Positions 40,556 to 52,582 of a stretch of 64,000 bases of DNA are shown here, one piece after another. Position 1 is the stretch's first letter, and each line of letters opens with the position of its first letter. The stretch is taken from contig OX457037.1 in the NCBI GenBank assembly GCA_949752735.1, forward strand, positions 40,032,496-40,096,495. The letters run 5' to 3'. The notes under the pieces were generated by a model. It searched no databases and was not told the DNA's origin. It saw only the letters and a program-made list of their open reading frames with translations. The stretch is from Lumbricus terrestris (lineage: Eukaryota; Annelida; Clitellata; Crassiclitellata; Lumbricidae). A program made the position numbers and the translations under genes.

Positions 40556-41070
40556 TTGGTCGCCTTGGTTGAGTTTTTCGTTCAGCTGCTCGCCTCATTG
40601 GCCACATTCCTCAATTTATATGCTCTGTCCCTGAATAATAATTATTTTATGCGTGACGTTCTTCGCTGGCTTCCTATTTATCAGCATATCTCCAACCGAG
40701 TTGCTGCTCTTGTTTGGTGGTGCTTTCTTGATTGCGCTCCATCATAGGCCTATTTGTCTGATATCCTTGTCAACCCGCCGCTGACCTCGCAGTCCATCGA
40801 GCTATTCGCTTTTCAGCAACGGGGGGAGCTGTTGGTTTCGCGAGCTCGCACGTAGTCTACTTCTATCACACAGCGTCTAGCCTTTTCGATTACGAGTCCC
40901 GCCATCTGGAATGGCCTCCCAATAGTGCTCAGATTGATGCTTAGGCTATGCTTCTCTGCTATTTGTAATCTCAAATCCTACTTTTGTAGCTGTGGCTGTG
41001 CATGGGGCTCCTCAGAGTAGATCTCTTTAAGAAGTCCTATATAAATTCTCAAAACGAATGAATGCCTATG
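40556..41070 (+). mobile_element. Non-LTR retrotransposon 3' end (RT C-terminus and tail)
   Basis: RWLPIYQHISNRVAAL, then APS and YLSDILVNPPLTSQS in a shifted frame, then ELLVSRART and IWNGLP. This follows the pattern seen after the RT domain in Jockey/CR1-type LINEs (LHWLP...APxYL...L...R...WNxLP). The 3' end CTATATAAATTCTCAAAACG runs into GAATGAATG. Confidence 0.78.
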
Positions 41071-41366
41071 GCATAATAATTCGTGCATGTAGTGCAGATC
41101 TCCCTCACATGTATGTTGTCCATTTTACCTATTTATTTTTCTAAGATGCTTTGTCGCTAAGACTGGTATAATCTCTCTGACTGAAACGTTCCTGGGCTCA
41201 CCAATACCATTTAACTATGAACAATGAACATACATGTATAACTAGGGCTATTACAACCCATCCGAGTTAATGGATTTACCTCTCACTAACTTAGAAAATC
41301 TCAGCCCCTCTAAACCCGGCCGTCCAGGTGTGCACATCGGGCAACGCATCTCCTCCACTCGTCCCT

Positions 41367-41421
41367 GTCCATCGCCTGTTCTTCAGCCTTCTCTCATGAG
41401 GCTGAAGAACTGGCGATGGAC
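41367..41421. repeat. 22-bp inverted repeat
   Basis: GTCCATCGCCTGTTCTTCAG and its complement with one mismatch, 11-nt loop. Confidence 0.9.
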
Positions 41422-42500
41422 CCGTCCGAGTTAATGAATCTACCTACCTACATGTACCTCTCTCTCTCTAAGACTATTTAGCCTATTTGCACCATTGAGA
41501 CTCCTAACTAACATTAGCTTATGGGCGAATCTGCCTGCCAATTAGTCTATTGCCTTATATGGACTTTGTCACTATCGGCGAATTTTCCCTCTATCTCTGT
41601 AGATTAACCTATTTGTCCGACAAATATACTTTTTCGCTAAGACTGTGCGAATCTGCATGTAGGATACGTGCGACTGTTGTCTGATCAGCGCCTCCCGATT
41701 TCTAGAATATTTCTGACTGCAGTCGCAAGAAACTTATTGAGTGACCGTCTATACCAACGGAACGTGTAGACAACCGATGCTTCCACATCTATCCTAACGA
41801 CAGTTCATGGCGACAAAGACCAATTCCTTCAACAGAGATCATTTCTGATGATGTGTCACACCTCTTTAGTGCATGCAGTCTTTTATAAGGCCCTCGCTTC
41901 GCCTGTGTTTCCGAAACCTTTGGTTTTCCCAATGGGTTTTTGTTGGAAATTTACAATTTGTCAGCATAGTGCACACGTCGGTAACCACTCAACACCCACT
42001 GTAATGGTTTTTTCTACTAAGTACAGAATAGCCTACTTCGAAATGGCAGGTCTGGAGGTTTGACGTCAGCTATTGATAACCACGGAAATTTTTGTCAGCT
42101 ACATGTATATTCTTCGCTCCGTTATTAATCATATAACCGCGACGAAAATAATTTCGGCTGACGTGACCGTTATAAGCCATTTAGGTTTTCCTATAGTTTC
42201 AACCACCAACTGCAAACCCACGAATGAAGGAGAATGCTGTGTGAATTTGGGTGTTGGGTGTAGGTCACAGTGACGGATATTGTTATTTGTAATGTAAAGC
42301 AGGTTTCTATGAACATCAGTGTGACTTTTCCGGCCATTACATGTAATTACGACACTGCGAGTCAATGTGACTAATATTTTCCCCATGACATCATTCCGAA
42401 TAAGTTTTCGTCGTAATTAGCTCATGAAGAGAATTTTAATGCGCGTAGCCTAGATTGATCGCAACTGGCTCGAGCACAACTCACGAACTAAAGTTACATG

Positions 42501-43319
42501 CAGTAGCGGCGCTAGGGTGGGCGAGGGGGCTAAGCCCCCCTAAAAAAGGCCATCCATTTTTTCCCATGTAAAAATAAAATACTTGGACGATTTAGCCCCC
42601 CCCCCAAAAAATAACCGTCAAGGTGCGCACGAGGTTTGACAGACAGTTCGGCGGATTATGAAAAAGGACCATTTTTCGAAGATTTCGATCAAATGACTAA
42701 AAAAAGAGGTCGTCAGAAAGTTTGACGGCGAAAATGGAAAATTTTCTTCGGATTTTGGTAGATGACTAAAAAAGGTCGTCAGAAATTTTGACGGCGAAAA
42801 TGGAAAATTTTCTTCGGATTTTGGTAGATGACTAAAAAAAAGGTCGTCAGAAATTTTGACGGCGAAAATGGAAATTTTTCTTCGGATTTTGGTCGAAAAT
42901 CAACCCCCCCCAAAACGAAAATCTTGGCGCCGGTGTCACGAAATAAAGTCTCCCCCGATACAAAGTCTCCCCCCGAAACAGAGTCTCCCCCTGGCTGAAA
43001 CTCTGTATTGGAAGAAATTTTCTGAAGTAAAAGTATTATATGTTTTCTTGTTATATCATCTGGCAACGTAAACTAACCGTTAAACCTGCTCATCTCTAAA
43101 TTTGATGCAACTGTAGCCAATTTTACGCTGAACGGGGGAGACTTTGTTTCGTGGACGGCGGAAATATTCTCTCCCCCACGGAGACTTTATTTCAGAATAT
43201 AGTCTCCGGGGGCGAATTTATTCTAGAACAGATCCTCCGGGGGGAGAATCTGTTTCGAAATAAAGTCTCCGGGGGGGAGACTTTTAGGGGGGAGACTCTG
43301 TCACGCGACACCGGCACTG
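42501..43319. mobile_element. hAT-like element, 8-bp TSD gttacatg, with nested insertion
   Basis: CAGTAGCGGCGCTAGGG at the left and CACTG at the right, bounded by GTTACATG at 42493-42500 and 43320-43327. Three tandem copies of the GACTAAAAAAGGTCGTCAG module lie at 42690-42890. A second element (42930-43314) interrupts the right TIR. Confidence 0.9.
42930..43314. mobile_element. Nested element with CCGGTGTC ends
   Basis: CCGGTGTCACG at the left and CGCGACACCGG at the right; the interior has repeated AAGTCTCCCCC and, inverted, GGGGGAGACT. It lies within the right arm of the 42501 element. The GGTGTCAC-to-TATCACC block at 50068-50183 with TATCCCCC motifs may be a relative. Confidence 0.75.
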
Positions 43320-43639
43320 GTTACATGCAACACGCAGCATTATGAGCAACAGTGATCTTCCTTATTCTCTTCATCTGAATTGGATGACAATGTCATCTAT
43401 GATTATGAGCTCTTGCGAATTATCATGCTCTTGGTTTTTTACTTATACAAATGCTTGTTGGCTCGATTTCTGTTGCAAGAGCTCAAGGAAGAATTAAGCT
43501 GGCATAGTAGCCTACATAAAGCCGTGGACTGAATTGTCATTCGATCGGTTTTTGACGAGGCAGATGGAAAAAAATTGTTTCTGGCCGTCCACAGTTCGAC
43601 TGTATAGGGCGGTTTAAGCCTATACTGCCATACTAATAG

Positions 43640-44270
43640 CCATGCTGCATATGGGTATTAGTGAGAAAAAATTTTGGCAGGAGGGGCAAACTTTTCAGGA
43701 TGGTCACGGCCATTTTATTGGTGGCAAGCAGTGCCAAGCACTTGAAAATGCAAAGCTGGAAATTAGGAACCCGGGTTTTTTAAAAGGAGGTTTCTTAATG
43801 CAAATTTCTCGTTTTTATTAGCGCGTCATTTTTAATAGGAATAGTTTTCTTAGTGCGAAGAACCTTGCTAAAATATCAGAAAGTTCATGTTAAAGAGTAG
43901 GCTAGGTTCCTGGAGGGGCGCTGTAAAAGTCCATAGAACAAATGAATAAGTGAAAGAAAAATCAAGTAGACCTGTGCTATAATTGATAGGCCTACTATTT
44001 ACTTGGTCGCCCACAGGAGGGTTAAAAGCAAATGTCCTTGGTTAAAAGCCAATGGTCATTGTTACAGTTTTAGCAAGAACTTGAAAAATGCAAGGTAGAA
44101 AGCTAAGCGCGTGTTCATTTCAATAGAGATTTCTAATCTTATATTCCGATTTTCACTGTGTGTATCATTCGTATCATCAGTAAATTTGTTAAAAATCAAA
44201 AGGTAGTAGCTAGAAAAATAGGTGTCAATTTTCCAGGGGGGCAAGTGCCCCCGCCAATTGCCATGCATTA
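43640..44270. repeat. Diverged element, family of 47478 and 48425
   Basis: Shared phrases: GGTGTCAATTTTCCAGGGGG, GCAAGGTAGAAAGC and ACTTGAAAAATGCAAG, partly in inverted order. Ends are not clear. Confidence 0.5.
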
Positions 44271-44514
44271 TAGACATGCCTACAGTATAACCATACATGG
44301 ACTAGCCTGAGCTAGACTAGTTGGCATGGTGAGCCTGTGTCCAACAACGACTTCTCAAAATATATCGTTTTAAAGTTAGATCTATAAGGAGCTGACGTCC
44401 ATATTAATACCCAGTGGGACATGTGTGAAATATGTCGATCGCATTCGAGGAATGCAATAGGCCCTAAGTCTAAGCTGATATTGTTGCCCTTTGTTGCTGT
44501 TTATAATTATAGTG

Positions 44515-44725
44515 CAGGGCTTTTTTTAACGTGCAGTTGTACACAAAATGTGCAGTTCTAAATGGATTTGTGCAGTTGTAGAAGCACTTCTGTCACAAGT
44601 TTTGTGCAGTTAAATCTAGCAAAAAAGGTCATGGTTATCCGATTGGAAGTAATTTACCATGCATGGAGGATGGGAAAGGAAAGAAGGAGTTGTGCAGTTC
44701 TAAAAATTTCTTTAAAACAGCCCTG
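44515..44725. mobile_element. hAT-like short element, 8-bp TSD ttatagtg
   Basis: CAGGGCTTTTTTTAACG to AAAACAGCCCTG, bounded by TTATAGTG at 44507-44514 and 44726-44733. It is related to the pair at 26695-27050, in opposite orientation. Confidence 0.93.
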
Positions 44726-44829
44726 TTATAGTGTATATTTTTAGATAGAGTTTCGTGTTGAATAACCTATTGCACTATTGTTTCGTCTCATTCCGGCTCA
44801 TTAGATGGCCATTGGTTGGTTAGTTGTTC

Positions 44830-45065
44830 TTTAATCGTAATCGTAATCGTAAACTCGAAATTTCTAAAGCGCTACTCGAAAGCCAAGCGCGGGGCACCAG
44901 CTTATTCACGAGCGCTGCGTTGAGTCAGAAGGGTTGTCCGTGAGAGTAGTCCGGGGTGGTCCGAGTCGAGTCACCATAGGGTTAGAGGGGCGGAACAGCT
45001 ATTAAGGCGGGTGTCGTCTGGGCCGGGAATTGGAGGGTGGAAGATCAGATGAGACAGGGTAAGAG
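44830..45065 (-). repeat. Dispersed retroelement with (TTACGA)n tail, copy 2
   Basis: TAATCGTAATCGTAATCGTA, then GAAAGCCAAGCGCGGGGCAC and CAGCTTATTCACGAGCGCTG; collinear with 55210-55490. Confidence 0.8.
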
Positions 45066-45654
45066 TTCTTTAACCACGCTGTGTCTTGACAAAGGTATAC
45101 CCTCCTCGTTATCCAAACTTGGGGTTGGCACTACAGTTTACGGGCATCATTGTGGTGCCATGGTTGTTTACAGAGAAGAAGTTATGGATATTGAAGGTTC
45201 TGTCCTTGCAATTGCACACGTGACGCCGTCAAATTCAACTTCAGAGCTTTATTTTGTAGAACGTGCATGGCTATATTTTACCGGTAGCCTACTCTTGTTG
45301 ATTGCTCAACGCTACTAATAGGTCGCTTCATTTAAAAGCTGATGTGATCAAAATGTGACCAGTGAATATGCCGACTGAACACTGAATCTATTTATAGCTA
45401 TCAATTACGCAGTCGCTTCACATGTGCATTGTGATGCCGATGTTTTCCATTGCGATTTCTCAAACCATATAGATAGACTCTGCATGGTTATTACGATAAC
45501 CGGACTGCAGCTTGCCTTGCCTTGTATTGTAGACCTACTGCAATTAGTGATTTCTATGACGCCGCTCACAGCCGTGACCGTTCAGCGGCATTCCCAGCGC
45601 GAAACCCCGAGAGAAGAAATAGTTTATAAGAAAAGAGAGTGATGTAATCAACAA

Positions 45655-46540
45655 TACAGCTAGCCTAGCTAGGAGAGTCTCACACACATTGGAGGGAATG
45701 GCATTCCACAAGCAGAGCCCAAGGGGTCGCAAAGGATCAAGCTTGAGCAATAGTGGCCAATGGTCATAGCTAGTTCAATAAGGAACCCAACTCAGAGATC
45801 GGATGAGAAGATGCAGAAAGAGGACAATGAATGAGATACCTGAGATATTTCGGCGCATGCAAGACAGTAGACATAGATCAGACTTAAAAACCGAAGCAAA
45901 GACTTTATATTGGATGCGACCAGAGAGAGGAACCATGTGCAGCTGGTTGACCATGAGACTCATGAGTGATGCTATATGGGAGTATTTAGGAAGGTATACA
46001 ATCTATCGAGTAGCTGCATTGAGAACAGATGGGATAAGATATAGACGGACCTTGGGAAGGCCAATTAGACGGAAATTGAAGTAATAAATTGCGGAACCGA
46101 CAAATGCGTCAACTATTTGAATGTCATGGTAGAAAGGGAGAAGGATCTGCGAATGACCCGGACACGACGGAGGTGAAAGTAAGTCGATCGTGTAGACCTA
46201 CGGTTGGTTAAGCAGAAACACTGTCCAAAGTGACAACTCGGTCATACGCAAAAGTAAAAGGACAAACTCTGGAAACGTTTGGAAGGGAAGCGAAAATCAA
46301 TTCGATAAGGCAAGACATGTACGATTTAAGCCAGAGTATAATAGAGGGGCACCCTTAAGATCCTATAGCAAGATTTACAGCGTTGCAGCTTTGGTGAAGA
46401 CCGATGAGGATGAGATCAGAAAGTGCAAGAAGGTAAGCCTGAGTCTCATCAATAGCTGCGTAGATGCATAGAGTGCAGGGCTTTTCGATTGAATGGAAGG
46501 TTGTCGAGAGAGAAGAAGGCCGTATGACTCGAAGTAGGCT
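45655..46540. repeat. Probable dispersed repeat, type unknown
   Basis: GGAGGGAATGGCATTCCACA and following text resembles 21165-21215 (GGGAAGGAGTTGCATAGAAT). Plus-strand frames are short and Arg/Met-rich; no domain recognised. Confidence 0.4.
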
Positions 46541-46562
46541 ACGGACGAATTTCAATGGAAAC

Positions 46563-46830
46563 TATAGGCGCTCCAGGATTTTAGTTTGAAAAAGACAGAC
46601 TTTGGTGATTATTTGTGCATTAGACATAGAAGTCGTCAATTTACAATAGAAACGCCAACCTGGTCGGAGTTTATCAGGGGCCAGGGGGCTAAGCCCCCAA
46701 TGGGGACTAAAAAAATCATCACTTTTTTGCCGCGGAAAATGGTATAGGGCTATTTCCACGACATTTTGACCGAAGGACTTTTAAAAAAGGTCATCAACTT
46801 TCTTCTTTTTTTATTCCCTCCCAAGAAAGT
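46563..46830. mobile_element. hAT-like element fragment
   Basis: TATAGGCGCTCCAGGATTTT start and a GACTTTTAAAAAAGGTCATC variant of the shared module; right end not found. Confidence 0.5.
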
Positions 46831-47477
46831 CGATTTTTGAAAAAAAATCGCATCGTTTTATGCCATTTTTTAAATTTTGTATGTAACGTTATTTATTTGC
46901 TGTCTGTTATTGTTTTCCTTAATTTTATTTTGTTTGTATTCCCTTTGTTTTCAGCCTACTCTCAAGGGTTCAGCTAACTGATGTCATTATTTAATTTTTT
47001 AGCGTCAGCATTTAAGAGACACATGTAGGCCTAGTGGGTCCATATAGGATATGAAATTTATTGTTTTGATACAAACTTCTTAGGCCTATAATAATTATAA
47101 GCACCAATTTTAAGTATAGCCTACAATATACTTTAATTAGTAGGCCTACACATCCATAGCCTTTGCATCTGCACGACTAGATATTAATTGGATTATGCCG
47201 GTTGTAATGAATTTATGCGGACTTATATTCACAATTTAAATTTGAAAAGATTTCAATACCTTTAGACTTTAGTTGTTCTTAATTTCTTATTAGGCCCTAA
47301 ACCAATTATAAGAGAAAAACCGTTTCAGATTAATGACATCACTTATAAATTCAACATGAATTTGATAATTAAATTTTGATCTTTTACAGAAACTCGATTT
47401 CGTCGTGTATAAAGTCCAAACTAAAACAAAATACATTACTTCGCCTAATTTTGAGACCAAGCATATATAAGTAAGCA

Positions 47478-47757
47478 TGGGCGCCCGTACATAGGGGTAA
47501 GAGGAGCATTTTGCCCCCCTCCAAAAAAATTGACACCAATATTTCCAAACTACTTCTTCAAATTTCTTTGCAATAAAGCACTAATGATATAGCTATCAAT
47601 GATGAACAAAGTGAAGCTGACAAATCTACGTTTAGAAAATCTCTAGGAATAATACACAAGTTCTTAATTTTCTGCCTTGCATTTTCAAGTCTTTGTTAAA
47701 GACTGTAATTAACTAGGCCTATGAGCATTTTTACCCATTCTTCAGGCGCCCATAAAA
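47478..47757. mobile_element. Element with GGGCGCC ends
   Basis: CATGGGCGCCCGTACATAGG at the left, AGGCGCCCAT at the right, with AATTGACACCAATATTTCC and TTCTGCCTTGCATTTTCAAG inside. No matching target duplication. Confidence 0.55.
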
Positions 47758-48119
47758 ATAGTATTGATTAGGCCTATAACTTACTTGATTGGAATCTCGC
47801 TGTAATGTAACTTTTCGCAAATACACAAAATAATTATCAGTAAGTTATAGACCTAAACATTGAAAATTTGCTTATTCACTGGCGTTATATATATATCAAA
47901 TCAAGTCCGCAATAGCCGGGCTGCTTTTTGTCCATTTTTCTACCAATGCAGAATCTAGGGAGGCGAAGTCCTGGAGAAACTTTGATAAGAGTTCCCTATT
48001 TACCCGAATCGGGATTTTCACCCTAATTAAGTTACGTCTCACATGTCCAGAAGAATTCGATCATACCTCACTCATCGGATCCTCCGCCTTCCAACCCTAT
48101 ATAGGCCTAGGCCTAGTAT

Positions 48120-48250
48120 ATACGACACCCACCTTAACAGCTACTCTGCCCCTCTAAACCTATTGAGTCGGACTCGGACCTCTAAATCTGACTCCCCTTT
48201 AACAGCCCTCTGACTCGATGCAAGGCTCGTGAATAAGTTGGTGCCCTGTC
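48120..48250 (+). repeat. Partial copy of the (TTACGA)n-tail family
   Basis: CACCTTAACAGCTACTCTGC to CGTGAATAAGTTGGTGCCCT; the tail is missing. Confidence 0.55.
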
Positions 48251-48424
48251 ATTATCTTTCAAGTGATGCTTCCTTATTTTAGAAACTATTATTACAATAA
48301 AGAACTAATAGATGTAACTATATAGATTTCATAAGTTAGAAAGTGTGTGACTATTGGGGATCAAACGGCATAGCCTACGTATAATTATAAGCTTAGGAAT
48401 ATATATATATATATATATATATAT

Positions 48425-48757
48425 ACCGATATGCGCCCTCGCATAGGGCATGAAGGAGCTGTTGAACCTGGAAAATTGACACCTATTTTTTACTCATTCA
48501 TTTTTAAGGATTTATTTGGTGCCCCTTCAAGAGCCTACTTTTAACTACTCCATTTTGATTTTTAACCAATTTCTTTGCATTAAAGAAACTATTCATTAAA
48601 AATTATATGATTACGCAAAGCGGAACTGAGAAATTTAGGCATAGGCTTACAATGAGAAATCTAAAAAATAACCAGGTTCTTAATTTCCTGCCTCTCAATT
48701 TAATCATGGCCATTACGTTTTGCCCCTCCTGAAAAAATTTCTGTTGGCGCCCCTGTA
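48425..48757. mobile_element. Second element with GGCGCCC ends
   Basis: TGCGCCCTCGCATAGGGC at the left and TTGGCGCCCCTG at the right; interior GAAAATTGACACCTATTTTT and TTCTTAATTTCCTGCC match 47478-47757. Confidence 0.55.
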
Positions 48758-49136
48758 TTGTAAGTAAGTACTGTTAAGGTAATGTGGACAGCGAACACAC
48801 TGAGGAAGCCTCTATCAGCTCTGCCGCCATTGCGAGTTAAAGTGAGCATGAACAGACCACACATTAGAGGCAGCCAAATGCTTTGATGCAATGTTGCTAA
48901 ACAAATTTCGTTACAGAAAAAAATTGACTATCACTATCACCTTCACTTTTAAAAAGTGGTGGTGACTGGACACCACATGCAGTCACAACAGAAAATTACC
49001 CATATGCATACAGCTCACGTTCCAAATCATTCTTTTCTATTGCAAACACATTGAATTTATTAAGATCATTATGAAACTCGTGGCTGGCTGTGCTCTAACT
49101 TATCACAGAGAGCCAAAACTTGTGACGAGCCTTAAG

Positions 49137-49416
49137 TTTGGCGCTATCTATGTTTTCTTCTTTGGTTTTGAGATAGGCGATTAGGCGGTCTAAACTACGC
49201 ACACGCCAACGACGACGATTTTGGCGGTAGACTCTCCCGCTTAGAGTGACGTGCTAAGAACAGCTGTGGGTTTTCCTAAGAGAAGAAGTTATAATTTGGC
49301 GGCAAAATCGACAGACCAGTGATAACGAAGCGCGCTAGAAATAGGTCTATTTGATTGGTCAAAAGTGAAACTATAGCCCACCATTGGAGTGCGTAATCTG
49401 CGGAAAGCGCGGGAAA
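49137..49416. promoter_or_regulatory. Cluster of E2F-like and CCAAT-like sites
   Basis: TTTGGCGC at 49137-49144, TTTGGCGG at 49220-49227 and 49295-49302, GCGCGGGAAA at 49407-49416, plus ATTGG (CCAAT) near 49354 and 49384. The spacing suits a proximal promoter of a proliferation-linked gene. No gene start is proven; the RING gene acceptor lies 2.3 kb downstream. Confidence 0.4.
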
Positions 49417-50604
49417 TGCTCAATATAATCGGGCAGCAGAACGTGAATATGTATACATGCAGTCGAGAAAGGACACTGTCTTCTGAATAAACTTGTGTGC
49501 CGTTGGAAGGCGTTTTCAATAGCAGTTTGTGCTTTGACATTGTCAGTCTGTATAAATTTCGGTTGAAGCGTTTAATCGAACTTGAAGTTCAAGACGATAA
49601 CTGTCGATTTTAACGTCTTTCAAGGAAGCCGACACGATTGAACCAATCGTGTTTCTGTTTCAACTGGAAACTTCTAAGGTCGTTCGATTGATACCGTTTT
49701 TTTGGTGGGAAACTCATGATAGAAATACATGTGCTGTTTGACTTTGTTAGGGCCTATCTTTCGGGCGCTGTCGGCGAATTCCTTCTTTATCTATCTTGAT
49801 AAGATGTGAGGAGCGATAAATGGTCAAATAAAAAAGACTGCTTAATATATAAAATCAGACGTATGATTCATTTTGTGTTGGAATATACAATAAACATAAC
49901 AGTAATAATAATAATTATCTTTTATTCAACAATCCGGGTGACAGACCGCAACCGGTTACACCGTTACAGTGTAGGCCTACTATGCAATTATGCAGTTGAA
50001 AGTGAAACAATTCACAAGAACTCAGATAACAGAATACATTAATCTTACAACTGACCAAACGGACAGTCGGTGTCACATGATATTTTATCCCCCTTAAAGT
50101 TATCCGGGGGATGAATTAATCTATCCCCCGTATGAAATATACCGGTCTAGACTATTCGGGGGATAAACCATTCTATCACCTTTATTGAAAAATGCGTATA
50201 ATTGAAACATTTGTGTTGTAATCAAAATTTAAAGTGACTAATTACATGTTTTAAGTGTCCTCAACAATTTTCAGAGCAAAACAACTGGAATTTTCTTAAT
50301 GGTTCTAAGACTTAGTGTTCTTAAGCGTTCTAAATGTTCTAAGTGCTCTTTAACCAAAGCAAGCAAAATTATCTAGTAGGAATAGGCCTACCTGTTAGTG
50401 TCATTGTTCAAAACAAAGAAGATGGAAGTTAATTTGAAAAAATAAATACACGCGTTATAATAATAATAATAAGTCCCTGAGGGATCCTAAATACCTCGGG
50501 GCGCAAAAAAAATAATATAATAATTTCGACAATTATTGTGGGAATTATTATTATTATTTTATGCATATATATTTTTATCACAGGTATTTATGATTATTTA
50601 TGAC

Positions 50605-50821
<217 letters not shown>

Positions 50822-51459
50822 GGAAGCAAGCTTGAGCTATTTAAGATAGTTGTTAATCATGCATGCAAGGCAAAAAGACAGTAGTCAATGACAGAAAAAT
50901 TAATGGTTTTTTTAGATCCACTTCGCGTAAGTTTGGCCTACAAAGCCAACTTCCATGCATACCGGTACTGAAAGACAATGTGACCCAATTGTTTAACCCG
51001 ATAGACAAAGTGGGAGATCTAAGAAATCCAACGCTAACATGCTTAGCCAATGACAAAATATAGGTCCCTAGTCCCTACCTGAAATACGACGTAGACCTAC
51101 AAACCATAGACCACTTGTCTGCACCATGCGCGTGGCGCTAGGCATGCACAGAGTTTGCATGATCCTAGTAGCTTTAGTCACGTTGTAAGAAACAATTCTT
51201 ATTCCTTGTTTATAATAGGCGTAAATCAATCTATTCGCATGAACGGTGTTTGTGCTAAAACGGCATATCTTTAGAACACACGCATCTATATTCTATATGC
51301 AGCAGCCCGACTCAACCCCACATCTCGGTCTTTATGATCTTCATAGATATGGGTCAGCGTGAGCAGTAGGCTACTGGGCCTCTGTGCAATGAAACCCAAT
51401 GAATAAATAACAAATCCTATAACAAACTCACATCAAAAGTATGTATATCAATCACATCG

Positions 51460-51600
51460 GGTACCGTATTGATTTGTATTGCACATCGGGTACCGTATTG
51501 ATTTGTGCTGCACATCGGGTACCGTATTGATTTGTGTTGCACGTCGGGTACCGTATTGATTTGTGTTGCACATCTGGTACCGTATTGATTTGTGCTGCAT
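51460..51600. repeat. 29-bp minisatellite, about five copies
   Basis: Each unit has CACATCGGGTACCGTATTGA then TTTGTG(T/C)TG, with a GGTACC (KpnI) site. Confidence 0.92.
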
Positions 51601-51774
51601 ATATGGTCTGGACATGCATATAAAACCTTCGTAACATCAGTTGAATGTAGCAATCTGCATTCTGCAAGTCTAAGGTTTTGAAAAATTGAATTGGATTGAA
51701 TAAAGCATTACAGCATTTCAATATAACTGAATCTGATTTCCATATAGTCACGAAGATCCGATTTTTGTAATTCC

Positions 51775-51939
51775 AGTGGAAATGGCTGCAACTAGAATGT
51801 GGATGAACGTCTATCCCGAGGAACTCTTCAACCAGACTGCAGATCTGAAACATTACCGATGCGTCGCCTGTAATGGGGTTCCCACAAAACCACATCAGCA
51901 CCAACGATGTGGACACATCTTTTGCCAAGGATGTGCCAC
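51775..51939 (+). CDS. RING-finger gene, exon 1 (start codon at 51782)
   Basis: Acceptor ttgtaattccag, then GGAA-ATG. 52 codons plus 2 nt, ending AC|GTAAGT. It encodes MAATRMWMNVYPEELFNQTA, then C27-x2-C30, x12, C43-x-H45, x2, C48-x2-C51: the first six zinc ligands of a RING-HC finger (RCGHIFCQGC). RING-HC domains recruit ubiquitin-charged E2 enzymes. The pattern is like that of TRAF-type and TRIM-type RINGs, without enough length to decide. A 5'UTR exon upstream is implied. Confidence 0.82.
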
Positions 51940-52019
51940 GTAAGTGGTTAATCATGTAGTAAAAAAATATTAGGCGATTTATAAATCGCCTGTGTATATA
52001 ACTTAGTTCATTCGTTCGT

Positions 52020-52095
52020 TCGTTTATTCCGAAACTTATAAAGCGCCCTTCAAGGAAACTACTCAGCGGCACTCCAGACTGCAGCGCACCCAAAA
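52020..52095 (-). repeat. SINE 3' end, reversed
   Basis: AACTTATAAAGCGCCCTTCA and ACTACTCAGCGGCACTCCAG are the reverse of the 3' module of the 3145 family, in the RING gene intron. Confidence 0.6.
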
Positions 52096-52279
52096 GAACA
52101 ATTTTAGGTTTAGTGAGGAAGGATTATGGTGTAAGCTTATGCGTAGCCTAGCTCTAAAGGAAGGCCATTCCAGACCACTGGGCCGACCACAGATCTGAGA
52201 ATATGTAAGTAGACCTATGTTGTAGTAGGTTGATGATGTCCTTTGCCATTTGTAACGTGAACTTTGCATTGACTCATTT

Positions 52280-52582
52280 GAGGTTTCGCTGACCGGAAAA
52301 TCTTCATTCCTCGGTTCAGAGTCACCTGGTTGCTACTTTTGCAACGCATCTCAACAAAAAAGCTTTTCCAATTTTTCATCTATGCTTGGAACAGAATGTC
52401 ATTGGATCTATGCGTTGGCAGCATTGCCTCAGCTATAATTCTGCAGGCGCTTTTATTTATAAACACCGGGTTGGACTCAGTGCGCCCCTGATTCGTAATC
52501 CTCAAGAGGACTGGTGTCAAAAAATGAATGAATGAATGAATGAATGTATGAATGAATGAATGAATGAATGAATGAATGATTG
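52280..52582 (+). repeat. Retroelement 3' end with (GAAT)n tail
   Basis: Ends in about 14 GAAT units. The upstream ACTTTTGCAACGCATCTCAA and TTGGAACAGAATGTCATTGG resemble a decayed LINE 3' end. Confidence 0.45.

Noticed and set aside
45037..45318. 93-residue plus-strand frame
   Set aside because: Begins inside a dispersed retroelement copy; no domain.
51452..52093. 213-residue minus-strand frame
   Set aside because: Antisense to the RING exon and extended by the 29-bp minisatellite.
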